Shown: positions 6,066 through 13,285 of the stretch, one piece after another
Position numbering within the stretch: position 1 is the first letter of the stretch
How the letters are laid out: every line of letters starts with the position of its first letter
DNA from: Vulcanimicrobiota bacterium
GTDB taxonomy: Bacteria > Vulcanimicrobiota > Vulcanimicrobiia > Vulcanimicrobiales > Vulcanimicrobiaceae
DNA: 15,145 nt
Reading direction: 5' to 3'
NCBI GenBank assembly: GCA_019245995.1
Contig: JAFAQW010000187.1
Coordinates: 1 to 15,145 of the forward strand
Notes under the pieces: model-generated
The model's input: the letters and a program-made list of their open reading frames with translations, nothing else
Databases searched by the model: none
What the model was told of the DNA's origin: nothing
Program-made: the position numbers and the translations under genes

Positions 6066-8363
6066 GTGTCGTCTAGGCCGTTCACAGCGGTGCTCTGCGC
6101 CGCCGTGCTCACAGGGGCCGGCGGCCGTCCGGCTCCGCTGATCATCTATTCGGCGCCGGCGGGTACCCGACCAACCGGCGCCGACCGAATCCATCCGACC
6201 AATGCCATCCTTCCGGATGGTAGAATCGTCGCGCCCGCAGGAACGACCGCCGCTGTGGGCACGAACCCATACGCGCTCGCGCTCACCGCGAACGGCCGCT
6301 ACGCCATCGTCTCTAATGGCGGATCCGCCTCCACGCTGACGATTATCGAAACCGCAACGATGCGACAGTCCGGTGTCGTTCGCGAGCCCGGTGCTCGCTT
6401 TACCGGCGTCGCCGTCGTAGCCGTATTCGGCAACGCGCACGCGACAATTCTCGCATCGGATGCTGCCGCCGGCCTCGTGCGCTCGTACGCGCTCGACGAG
6501 GACGGCCAAGCCGGCGCCGACGGTCCGCCGATCGCCTTGCCGCCCGACGGCAACCGCCCCGCGTGCCCCACGGGCATCGCCGTTTCTCCGGACGGCCGCA
6601 CCGCGTACGTCGCCGACACGCTCGGCAACCGCATCGTTCCCATCGATCTCGCGCGCCGTTCCGCTCTCACGCCCGTGCCGGCGGGCGATCTCCCGATGCA
6701 CGTCGCCGTCGATAGCGATCGCGTCGTCGCGAGCGCCACGGGTCTATCGCGCTACTCGACCGTCACCACCCCTGCGGCGGAGCCTCAGTTCGCCGCGCCG
6801 GCGTTCGACGGATCCGTTTCGTCGTCGTTGACGGTCTTCGATCTACCGTCGTCCAGTGGCATCGGCGATCCCGCGACCGTGCCGATGGACCCCCCGCCGG
6901 ACGGCGTCGAAAACATTGGCGGAGCGGCGCCGTCCGCCACGATTCTGAGTCGGGACGGTCAATACGCGTACGTTGCGCTCGCCAACGTCGATCGAGTCGC
7001 GGTCGTTGCGCTCCACCCACAACCAAGCGTCGCGCGCGGGCTGGATTTGCGTCTGTATCCCGGCGCACCGTACGGCGCGCAACCCAGCGCCGAAGCGCTC
7101 AGTCCCGACGGCAAACGGCTCTACGTGGCGCTCGCCGGACTCAACGCGGTTGCGGTGTTGGACGCGCGCCGTCCGACGCGATATCGCTACGGGTTGATTC
7201 CGACCGGCTGGTATCCGCGTGCGATGGAGCTCTCGCGTGACGGACGGTATCTTTACGTTGCGGCAGGCAAGGGTGTCGACGGAGAAGGGACGCTTGCGCG
7301 CATTGATTTGAAGCGAACGTACCTCGTTCGGACGACGCTCGATGCGTTGCGCTATAACCGCACGCCGCACGTCGCTCGGTTCGACCCGGTCATTCCGCCG
7401 CTGGGATCCGGCAAGCGCAGCGAGGCGATCGACCACGTCGTCTACGTCGCGTTCGGCTCGGACGGTTACGATGCAATGCTCGGCGACTTGACCGACGCTT
7501 CAGGAAGGCCGTATGGCAACGGCGACCCGTCGTTGAACCGATTTCCGGCCGGCGTCACGCCGAATTTGCACGCCCTTGCCCGTACGTACGCGCTGCTGGA
7601 AAACTTCTATGCTGCCGACGCGCTGCCGGAGATCGCCGGCGAGTTTTCACTCCAAGGCGACGCGACGCTGTATCAGGAGAGCGTCGCCAGTGCCGGAGTC
7701 CCGGGGCTGCCCGGCGGGCGCGGCAGCGATCCTGAAGACTACGCGCGCCGGGGCTTCATCTTCAATGCCCTGACGCGGGCGGGGTTAACCTACCGCGACT
7801 ACGGCGCGCTTTTGCGGCTATCGGGTTTCGACGCCGGACTGTACCATCTGAACGTCCCCGCGTTGGCGGCGCTCGCCGGAAACGTCGATCTGCAATATTC
7901 GAGCGCCGATCCGAAAATCACGCAGACGGCACGGGCCGACGAGCTGATCAAGGATCTTCAGCGCTTCGTCGACGCGGACCGCATGCCGAACTTCATCTAC
8001 ATCTCCATCCCGTCAGGAAACGATCGCACGGCGGTCTTCGACGGGGATCGTGCGCTGGGCAAAATCGTCGCGTATCTTTCGCGTACGCCGCACTGGAGCT
8101 CGACGGCGATTTTTCTCGCGGGCGAAGGCGTCGACGGCAGCCTCCCGGATCACGTGAATGCGTTGCGCAGCTACGCCGTCGTCATTTCGCCGCTCGCAAA
8201 ACGAAGCTTCCTGGGCGAGGCGCACTTGACCGGCACGGGGGTTTTGAAAACGGAAGAGGAGATCTTCGGGCTCCCGCCGCTCACGCTGCACGACCTCCTC
8301 GCGTCCGATCTGAGCGGAATCTTCACGACGGTGCCCGCGCCGGAGCCGTATCAATCGCAGTGA
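6066..8363 (+). CDS. YVTN/YncE-type beta-propeller fused to a phosphoesterase-like (PF04185/alkaline phosphatase fold) domain lacking metal ligands; probably exported
   Basis: A 765-residue two-domain protein. After a short N-terminal hydrophobic stretch (about residues 5-20, a possible signal peptide), residues about 50-430 form YVTN-like propeller blades, seen as repeats such as GIAVSPDGRTAYVADT, ATILSRDGQYAYVALANV, AEALSPDGKRLYVAL and AMELSRDGRYLYVAAG. Residues about 455-760 match the phosphoesterase half of bacterial propeller-phosphoesterase fusions: HVVY (457-460), GNGDPSLNRF, VTPNLHALAR, LLENFY, TPHWSSTAIF, PDHVNALRSYAVVISPL, FGLPPLTLHDL. However, the usual metal-site motifs are replaced. 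ENRTYD is GSDGYD (464-469), NDHT is NDRT (652-655), and the EDDAQDG region reads AGEGVDG (685-691). It is therefore probably not an active phosphatase. GTG 6066 is the first start after the in-frame TAA at 6051. The stop overlaps the next gene by 4 bp. Confidence 0.85.
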   Translation: MSSRPFTAVLCAAVLTGAGGRPAPLIIYSAPAGTRPTGADRIHPTNAILPDGRIVAPAGTTAAVGTNPYALALTANGRYAIVSNGGSASTLTIIETATMRQSGVVREPGARFTGVAVVAVFGNAHATILASDAAAGLVRSYALDEDGQAGADGPPIALPPDGNRPACPTGIAVSPDGRTAYVADTLGNRIVPIDLARRSALTPVPAGDLPMHVAVDSDRVVASATGLSRYSTVTTPAAEPQFAAPAFDGSVSSSLTVFDLPSSSGIGDPATVPMDPPPDGVENIGGAAPSATILSRDGQYAYVALANVDRVAVVALHPQPSVARGLDLRLYPGAPYGAQPSAEALSPDGKRLYVALAGLNAVAVLDARRPTRYRYGLIPTGWYPRAMELSRDGRYLYVAAGKGVDGEGTLARIDLKRTYLVRTTLDALRYNRTPHVARFDPVIPPLGSGKRSEAIDHVVYVAFGSDGYDAMLGDLTDASGRPYGNGDPSLNRFPAGVTPNLHALARTYALLENFYAADALPEIAGEFSLQGDATLYQESVASAGVPGLPGGRGSDPEDYARRGFIFNALTRAGLTYRDYGALLRLSGFDAGLYHLNVPALAALAGNVDLQYSSADPKITQTARADELIKDLQRFVDADRMPNFIYISIPSGNDRTAVFDGDRALGKIVAYLSRTPHWSSTAIFLAGEGVDGSLPDHVNALRSYAVVISPLAKRSFLGEAHLTGTGVLKTEEEIFGLPPLTLHDLLASDLSGIFTTVPAPEPYQSQ

Positions 8364-9193
8364 CGACGCACCGTTTAGGATTTGGGCCGCGACTCGTCGG
8401 CACGCCGACGGGCCGGCTGGACGCCGCCGTTATGGTGAAACCTTCGCCGCGGATCGAGAACGGAAAGACGCTCATCGGCGAGCCTTCGCCGATCTACTCG
8501 CGGGCCGTGGAACAACACGACGTCCTGCGGAAGCGGCTCGAGTACTTCGGCGTGAAAGTCGAGGTGATCGACGCGCGCGGCGACGACCCCTCAGAATGTG
8601 CCGCCGCCGACACTGCGATCGTTTTCGAGGACGGCGCAGTCATCATGCGGCCGACGTCGTTGGCGCGCCGCGCGGAAGCGGATCGAATGGAAGCGGAGTT
8701 TTCACGTCTCGACGTTCCGTTGGCGGGGCACATCGCCGCGCCCGGCTTGCTCGACGGCGGCGACGTCGTGCTCGCGGGTGACACCGCCTTCGTCGGCGTC
8801 GGTCAGCGCGGCAACGAGTTCGGACGCGACGGTTTTGCGAAGCTGGCGGCAAGCCACGGCTATCGCGTCGTCGAGGTCCCCCTCCCGCCGGGAGTGCCGG
8901 CGTTGCGCGCGGTGGCAGGCACCGTTGCAAAGGATACCATCGTCGTGGGCTCCGGCACGGTGGATCTCGCGCTCTTCGCCGGCTTCAAAACCATTGCGCT
9001 GGAGCGTGGCGAGGAGTTGGCGGCGGGAGTGATTTGTCTTGGCGAACGCCACGTTCTCGCAGAGATCCGGTATCGCACCGCGATTCCTCTGCTCCGCCGC
9101 GCGGGCGTCGGCGTGGAAGCGATCGACTTGTACGAGTTTACGAAGCTCGGCATCACGCCCTCAATGCTGGTTCTCGCGCTCAAGCGCGACTAA
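8360..9193 (+). CDS. DDAH/arginine-deiminase-fold (amidinotransferase family) protein, probable pseudoenzyme
   Basis: A 277-residue protein with the pentein fold of dimethylarginine dimethylaminohydrolases, full length for the family plus about 15 N-terminal residues. Recognisable landmarks are AAVMVKPSP near residue 22, ADTAIVFEDGAVIMRP (83-98), APGLLDGGDVV (127-137), the FVGVGQRGNEFG segment and a C-terminal IDLYEFTKLGI. Against the well-studied Pseudomonas aeruginosa enzyme (from memory), an ungapped reading puts Asp132 at the catalytic Glu114 position. Ala181 (in VPALR versus VLHLK) sits at His162, and Met269 (in PSML versus VSCM) at the nucleophile Cys249. The FVED substrate loop is AAAD. 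Hydrolysis of methylarginines or arginine is thus unlikely by the known mechanism. The GTG at 8360 overlaps the upstream stop (GTGA), so the product is probably made together with the propeller protein. True substrate or ligand unknown. Confidence 0.82.
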   Translation: MTTHRLGFGPRLVGTPTGRLDAAVMVKPSPRIENGKTLIGEPSPIYSRAVEQHDVLRKRLEYFGVKVEVIDARGDDPSECAAADTAIVFEDGAVIMRPTSLARRAEADRMEAEFSRLDVPLAGHIAAPGLLDGGDVVLAGDTAFVGVGQRGNEFGRDGFAKLAASHGYRVVEVPLPPGVPALRAVAGTVAKDTIVVGSGTVDLALFAGFKTIALERGEELAAGVICLGERHVLAEIRYRTAIPLLRRAGVGVEAIDLYEFTKLGITPSMLVLALKRD

Positions 9194-9199
9194 TCTTTC

Positions 9200-9931
9200 A
9201 TGCGGATCGCCGTTCTTTCCGACATCCATGGGAATCTCATCGCGCTCGACGCGTGCTTAGCGGACCTTGTCGCACAAGGCAATGCCGACGCAATAATCGT
9301 CGCCGGCGACCTGTGCCTCGACGGACCGAAGCCCAAGAAGGTGTTGCAACGGCTGGAAGAGATCGGTGCCGCCTGCGTGCGCGGGAATACCGATCGCTAC
9401 CTCGCGGAGGAGCCCTCGAGCCAGACCTTCGATGAGCTGGAGACCGCGCAGATCGCCTGGACGCGCCGGGAGATCGGGGAGCGTTGGCGCTCGTGGCTCG
9501 GCAGCCTTCCGTTCGCGTTGCGCATCGGCGACGACGGCAATCAGCTGTTGATCGTGCACGCCAACCCGAAGACCGACGACGAGCACATCTGGCCCGATGC
9601 GGAGGATGCGGTCCTCGAGCGGCTCATCGGCGACGATGCGGCAACGGCGATCGCGTTTGGCCACTTGCATCTGCCCTACGTGCGAGCGTGGCGGGCAAAG
9701 CTGCTCGTCAACGTCGCTTCCGCGGGTTTGCCAAAAGACGGCGATCCACGCGCGGGTTACGCGATCTTGACGCAACGGGCCGGGGGATGGCAGGTGAAAC
9801 ACCGGCGCGTCGCCTTCGATACGAAACGCGTTGCAACCCAACTCGCCGACTGTGGGATTCCGGGAAGTGGAGAGCTGATCGCAACGCTTCGCCGTCACCG
9901 GTATAAACGATTAAAGAACTACATTCCGTAA
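9200..9931 (+). CDS. Calcineurin-like metallophosphoesterase (YfcE/MJ0936-like)
   Basis: A 243-residue cytoplasmic phosphodiesterase or phosphatase of the calcineurin-like superfamily. All dinuclear metal motifs are intact: DIH (Asp8, His10), GDL (Asp37), GNTD (Asn63 in place of the GNHD motif), VHA (His120) and GHLH (His155, His157; usually GHTH). The final 50 residues, rich in basic amino acids (RRHRYKRLKNY), are a slightly longer tail than in the smallest family members. The ATG at 9200 lies 6 bp after the DDAH-like gene with no strong ribosome-binding site, consistent with translational coupling in the same operon. The substrate (cyclic nucleotide, phosphodiester or phosphoprotein) cannot be told from the sequence. 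Confidence 0.88.
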   Translation: MRIAVLSDIHGNLIALDACLADLVAQGNADAIIVAGDLCLDGPKPKKVLQRLEEIGAACVRGNTDRYLAEEPSSQTFDELETAQIAWTRREIGERWRSWLGSLPFALRIGDDGNQLLIVHANPKTDDEHIWPDAEDAVLERLIGDDAATAIAFGHLHLPYVRAWRAKLLVNVASAGLPKDGDPRAGYAILTQRAGGWQVKHRRVAFDTKRVATQLADCGIPGSGELIATLRRHRYKRLKNYIP

Positions 9932-9963
9932 ACTCGAGGCCCGCCGCGCCGCCCGCCATTGAG

Positions 9964-10665
9964 GTGGAGCGGCTCGTGAAACGCTATGGCAACTTCACCG
10001 CAGTCGACGGCGTAACGCTGCGGGTGCGGGAGGGCGAGTTCTTCGGCTTCTTAGGCCCGAACGGCGCGGGGAAGACGACGACGATCAACGCCATCGTCGG
10101 GCTCGCCCGCAAGAGCGCCGGGAAGATCGCCATCTTCGGCTACGATAACGAGCGACAATGGCGAGAGGCGCGACGCTTCGTCGGCTTGTCGCCCCAGGAG
10201 TTCAACTTCGACCGGTACCTGTCGTTACGGGACGTGCTGATCTTCGCGGCGGGCTACTATGGAATTCGCGGCAAGGAGGTCGTGGAAAGGGCCGACATGC
10301 TCCTCGAACGCTTCGGCTTGACGTCCCACGCCCATTTGGAGTACACGAAAATTTCCGGAGGTCAAAAGCGCAGGCTCTCGTTGGCTCGCGCCTTGATTCA
10401 CGAGCCGCGGCTGCTGATATTAGACGAGCCGACTGCGGGCGTCGACGTGGAGCTGCGCTTAGAGCTGTGGCGCTGGCTGCGCGAGCTCAATCAGGAAGGT
10501 CTGACGATCTTCTTGACGACGCACTATCTGGAAGAGGCCGAGCGCCTCTGCCGTCGCATCGCCATCATCCGCGGCGGCAGAATCGTGACGGAAAAGCCGA
10601 CCGAGGAGCTCGTCGCGGAAGGGGAGTCGCTGCAAGACGTCTTTCTGGAGTTGATGCGCCATTAA
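9964..10665 (+). CDS. ABC-2 type transporter ATP-binding protein
   Basis: A protein of 233 residues from the GTG at 9964, with complete nucleotide-binding motifs: Walker A GPNGAGKT (31-38), Q-loop Gln78, signature SGGQK (131-135), Walker B LLILDE (150-155) and switch His187. It powers the permease encoded immediately downstream. It resembles the DrrA/NodI/CcmA-like group of drug, lipid or polysaccharide exporters. The substrate is not predictable, although the lack of a periplasmic binding protein points to export. The protein probably begins a few residues earlier, since the family usually starts with an I-E-V strand before ERLVKRYG. The frame upstream (PPAIEV) is open back to the TAA at 9904 but holds no ATG, GTG or TTG. 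ATT at 9958 is the only start-like codon near the expected position. The gene lies 32 bp after the metallophosphoesterase gene. Confidence 0.92.
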   Translation: MERLVKRYGNFTAVDGVTLRVREGEFFGFLGPNGAGKTTTINAIVGLARKSAGKIAIFGYDNERQWREARRFVGLSPQEFNFDRYLSLRDVLIFAAGYYGIRGKEVVERADMLLERFGLTSHAHLEYTKISGGQKRRLSLARALIHEPRLLILDEPTAGVDVELRLELWRWLRELNQEGLTIFLTTHYLEEAERLCRRIAIIRGGRIVTEKPTEELVAEGESLQDVFLELMRH

Positions 10666-10717
10666 TCGCGTAGCTCTTTGGACGCTCACCAAGCGCGAGA
10701 TCATCCGCAGCCTCAAA

Positions 10718-11422
10718 GTGATCAATCAGGTGATATGGCCGCCGATCATCACCACGCTGCTGTACGTGTTGGTCTTCGGCTTGGCATTGGGCAGTCGCAT
10801 CCCAACGGTGCAAGGCGTGACCTACGCGCAGTTTCTCATTCCGGGACTGATCGTCTTGCAGGTGATCGATGCGTCGTACGGCGAGTGTTCGAGCTCGCTA
10901 TTTCAGGGCCGCTTCATGAACTCGATTCAAGAGCTCTTGATCGCGCCGATGTCGGCCGCCGAGATGGTCGGCGGATTCATCCTGGGCAGCTTAGCGCGCG
11001 CGTTGCTCATCGCGGGATTGATCACGGCGCTCGGCGTTCTGCTGGTGCACAGCGTTCCGCGCGACTGGGCGCTCTACCTGACCGTGATCGCGCTCGTTTC
11101 GGTGCTCTTCTCGTCGCTCGGCCTCATCTTCGGCCTGGTCGCCGAGAAGTTCGATCACATCGCGATCCTCACGACCTTCGTCATTACGCCGCTAACGTTC
11201 GTCGGAGGGGTTTTCACCTCGGCGAAAATGCTACCGCAGACGCTGCGCAATATGGAACTGTTCAATCCGATCTTTTACGCGATCGACGCGTTTCGGCGCA
11301 GCTATACGGGAGAGAGCGATCTCGCGCCGTGGTTCTCGCTCTCCATGATCGCGCTGCTCTCCGCGATCGCGCTGGGCATCGCCCTACGCATGACCGCGGT
11401 GGGCTATAAGCTGCGCACGTAA
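10718..11422 (+). CDS. ABC-2 type transporter permease
   Basis: An integral membrane protein of 234 residues if read from GTG 10718, with about six hydrophobic segments: VIWPPIITTLLYVLVFGLAL, QFLIPGLIVLQV, GGFILGSLARALLIAGLI, ALYLTVIALVSVLFSS, a segment ending in TPLTFVGGVF, and a last one starting LSMIALLSAIAL. The NP-x-x-YAIDAFR motif typical of ABC-2 permeases is present. It would pair with the ATPase just upstream. The frame is open upstream to the ATPase stop and encodes RVALWTLTKREIIRSLK, which looks like the normal cytoplasmic amphipathic N-terminus of this family. The real start is therefore probably near 10661, where an ATT overlaps the ATPase stop (ATTAA) with GGAG 10 nt upstream. 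No ATG, GTG or TTG exists there, so the coordinate given is conservative. The gene ends 12 bp from a convergent gene. Confidence 0.88.
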   Translation: MINQVIWPPIITTLLYVLVFGLALGSRIPTVQGVTYAQFLIPGLIVLQVIDASYGECSSSLFQGRFMNSIQELLIAPMSAAEMVGGFILGSLARALLIAGLITALGVLLVHSVPRDWALYLTVIALVSVLFSSLGLIFGLVAEKFDHIAILTTFVITPLTFVGGVFTSAKMLPQTLRNMELFNPIFYAIDAFRRSYTGESDLAPWFSLSMIALLSAIALGIALRMTAVGYKLRT

Positions 11423-11434
11423 GCGCTCTACGCG

Positions 11435-12268
11435 CTAGAAGAACGGGTTATGGATCTTTTCTAGCTCGATCGTCGTCGGAGGCCCGTGGCCCGGCATCAC
11501 GACGGTCTCGTCGGGAAGCGTGAAGAGCTTGCTGCGCACGCTATTGAGAATGTCGCCGTAGGTGCTCGCGTCGCCGTACGCTCCTCCGACGCTTGCCGCG
11601 AAGAGCGTATCGCCCGAAAAGACCGTGCTTTGAAAGATATAGCACGAGGAGCCGTCCGTGTGACCGGGCGTATGCAGCATGCGAATCGCCGAGCCGTCGC
11701 CGAAGGGTAGCGCCTCCCCGTCGCGCACGAGCGTCGCTTTCGAAGCGAGCGCGCCGATCGCGTAGACGTCCAGCTTGTGCATGACGATGTTGGCCGCGGG
11801 AAAGGCCGCAGCAACCGCGGACGTTGCGTCGCAGTGGTCGGAATGCTTGTGGGTAATCAAAATGTATTCGAGATGGTAGTCGCCGCCCCGGAGAATTCGT
11901 AACAGGTTTTCGGGAATGCCGGCCGGATCGACCAACGCCGCGCGGCGGCTGCCTTCCAAAAAGAACACGTAACCGTTGCTGGGATGGGGATGCTGGGCGT
12001 GAGGCCGGACGTCGGGCAGTTCGATCGCCGGCGGCGTCCAACGCGAGGCCGCACTGTCGGCGAGCTTGCCGGGATCGAGGCGCAGAATCGTCGCGACCTC
12101 GCGCGCCTGCTCGTCGGTGGCGGCTCCCTCGTCCTTGAGCCACTGTGAGATCTGGTGCTTCGAGATCCCGGTAGCGCGCGAGAGCTCGGTCTCCGTGACG
12201 TTGACGCCGCGCATCGCCTTGCGCACGATGTCGCCGAAGGTATCTTCCAAGGGAATTGCCTGACTCAT
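11435..12268 (-). CDS. Metallo-beta-lactamase-fold hydrolase with N-terminal XRE-like helix-turn-helix
   Basis: 277 residues from the ATG at 12268. Residues about 12-72 look like a Cro/C1-type HTH (TETELSRATGISKHQISQWL, then a helical tail ending in LRLDPGKLA). Residues about 95-265 are a glyoxalase-II-like metallo-beta-lactamase domain with all metal motifs: THKHSDH (139-145), HTPGHTDGSS with His203, SGDTLF with Asp220, and MPGHG with His261. The HTH suggests DNA binding, so the protein may act as a metabolite-responsive regulator or autoregulator; this is inference. The enzyme class would act on thioesters, persulfides, lactones or similar. A longer reading from TTG 12307 adds 13 residues unlike the family and cuts into the intergenic gap, so ATG 12268 was chosen. 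The gene is divergent from thioredoxin reductase, and its 3' end is convergent with the permease gene. Confidence 0.86.
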   Translation of the reverse strand: MSQAIPLEDTFGDIVRKAMRGVNVTETELSRATGISKHQISQWLKDEGAATDEQAREVATILRLDPGKLADSAASRWTPPAIELPDVRPHAQHPHPSNGYVFFLEGSRRAALVDPAGIPENLLRILRGGDYHLEYILITHKHSDHCDATSAVAAAFPAANIVMHKLDVYAIGALASKATLVRDGEALPFGDGSAIRMLHTPGHTDGSSCYIFQSTVFSGDTLFAASVGGAYGDASTYGDILNSVRSKLFTLPDETVVMPGHGPPTTIELEKIHNPFF

Positions 12269-12343
12269 GACGAGACTGCTTCGACTGCGGCCGGCGAACC
12301 GCTGCAACCGGAAAGCCGCTCGAAAAGTCGAAAGGCACGAAGC
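12269..12343. promoter_or_regulatory. Divergent intergenic region between HTH-MBL gene and trxB
   Basis: 75 bp between two divergent start codons, so both promoters should lie here or overlap the gene starts. I see no clear sigma-70 boxes or strong palindrome. AAAGG at 12331-12335 is the likely ribosome-binding site for the GTG at 12344. The region is the natural place for an operator of the HTH-containing protein. Confidence 0.3.
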
Positions 12344-13285
12344 GTGGAACGCGTCCTGATCATCGGCTCAGGCCCGGCCGGATTAACGGCCGCCATCTAT
12401 GCGGCGCGCGCCAATTTGAAGCCGCTGGTGCTGGCAGGCGGCCTCTACGGCGGCCAGCTGATGCTCACGACCGAGGTCGAGAACTACCCTGGATTCGTGG
12501 AAGGCATTCTTGGGCCCGAGCTCATGGTTCGATTTCGCGAACAGGCGGAGCGCTTTGGCGCGCGCATCGAGAACGTGGACGTTACTTCTGTGGATTTTTC
12601 CGCTACGCCGCTCGCGGTGCGAACGCCCGATGCCGAGCACTTTGCGGAAACCGTCATCGTTGCGACGGGCGCGAGCGCTCGTTGGCTCGACATCCCAGGT
12701 GAAGAGCGTTTGCGCGGGCGGGGAGTGTCAAGCTGCGCGACCTGTGACGGCGCCTTCTTTCGTGAAAAGCACATCTTCGTCGCAGGCGGCGGCGACTCGG
12801 CGGCGGAGGAGGCGCTCTTTCTCACGCGCTTCGGTCACCGCGTGACCGTCGTTCATCGGCGCAATCGCCTCCGCGCCAGCAAGATCATGGCCGATCGCGT
12901 TCTCGCGCACGAGAAGATCGACGTCCTTTGGGACACGGTCGTGCACGAGGTTCTCGGCGAGACGCACGTAACCGCTCTGCGCCTGCGCAACGTGCTCGAT
13001 GGTGCGGTGCGCGACGTTCCGGCCGACGCGTTGTTCGTCGCTATCGGGCACATCCCGAACACGTCGGTATTCACGGGACAGCTCGATCTCGACGAGCAGG
13101 GTTACATCGTTTCGCCGGACGGGACGTCGACCAACGTCGAGGGCGTATTCGTTGCCGGCGACGTCTACGACGTGCGCTATCGGCAGGCGATCACGGCGGC
13201 CGGCGCCGGTTGCCGCGCGGCGATGGACGCCGAAAGATATCTCGAAGCAGCGGAATTCAAAGTAAGTTCGCTAGCGCCGCTTTGA
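12344..13285 (+). CDS. trxB: Thioredoxin-disulfide reductase (TrxB)
   Basis: A 313-residue FAD/NADPH enzyme that transfers electrons from NADPH to thioredoxin; the usual length is about 310-320. It shows the FAD dinucleotide motif GSGPAG (8-13), ENYPGF (46-51), the redox-active CATC pair (131-134) in SSCATCDG, the NADPH-site motif GGGDSAAEE (148-156) with HRR (171-173) for NADPH phosphate binding, and the C-terminal FAD motif VFVAGDV with the RQAITAAGAG helix. The frame is open further upstream, but GTG 12344 gives the standard N-terminus VERVLIIGSG with AAAGG about 8 nt before it. Upstream codons would be antisense to the HTH-MBL gene. The 3' end overlaps the convergent epimerase gene by 29 bp. 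Confidence 0.95.
   Translation: MERVLIIGSGPAGLTAAIYAARANLKPLVLAGGLYGGQLMLTTEVENYPGFVEGILGPELMVRFREQAERFGARIENVDVTSVDFSATPLAVRTPDAEHFAETVIVATGASARWLDIPGEERLRGRGVSSCATCDGAFFREKHIFVAGGGDSAAEEALFLTRFGHRVTVVHRRNRLRASKIMADRVLAHEKIDVLWDTVVHEVLGETHVTALRLRNVLDGAVRDVPADALFVAIGHIPNTSVFTGQLDLDEQGYIVSPDGTSTNVEGVFVAGDVYDVRYRQAITAAGAGCRAAMDAERYLEAAEFKVSSLAPL

Noticed and set aside
12269..12307. TTG start for the HTH-MBL gene at 12307
   Set aside because: It adds 13 Arg/Ser-rich residues outside the HTH fold and consumes half of the divergent promoter region; ATG 12268 is better.
12155..12343. Upstream extension of the trxB frame (63 codons)
   Set aside because: It lies antisense to the HTH-MBL gene and gives no family-like residues. 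GTG 12344 begins exactly at the conserved TrxB N-terminus with a ribosome-binding site.
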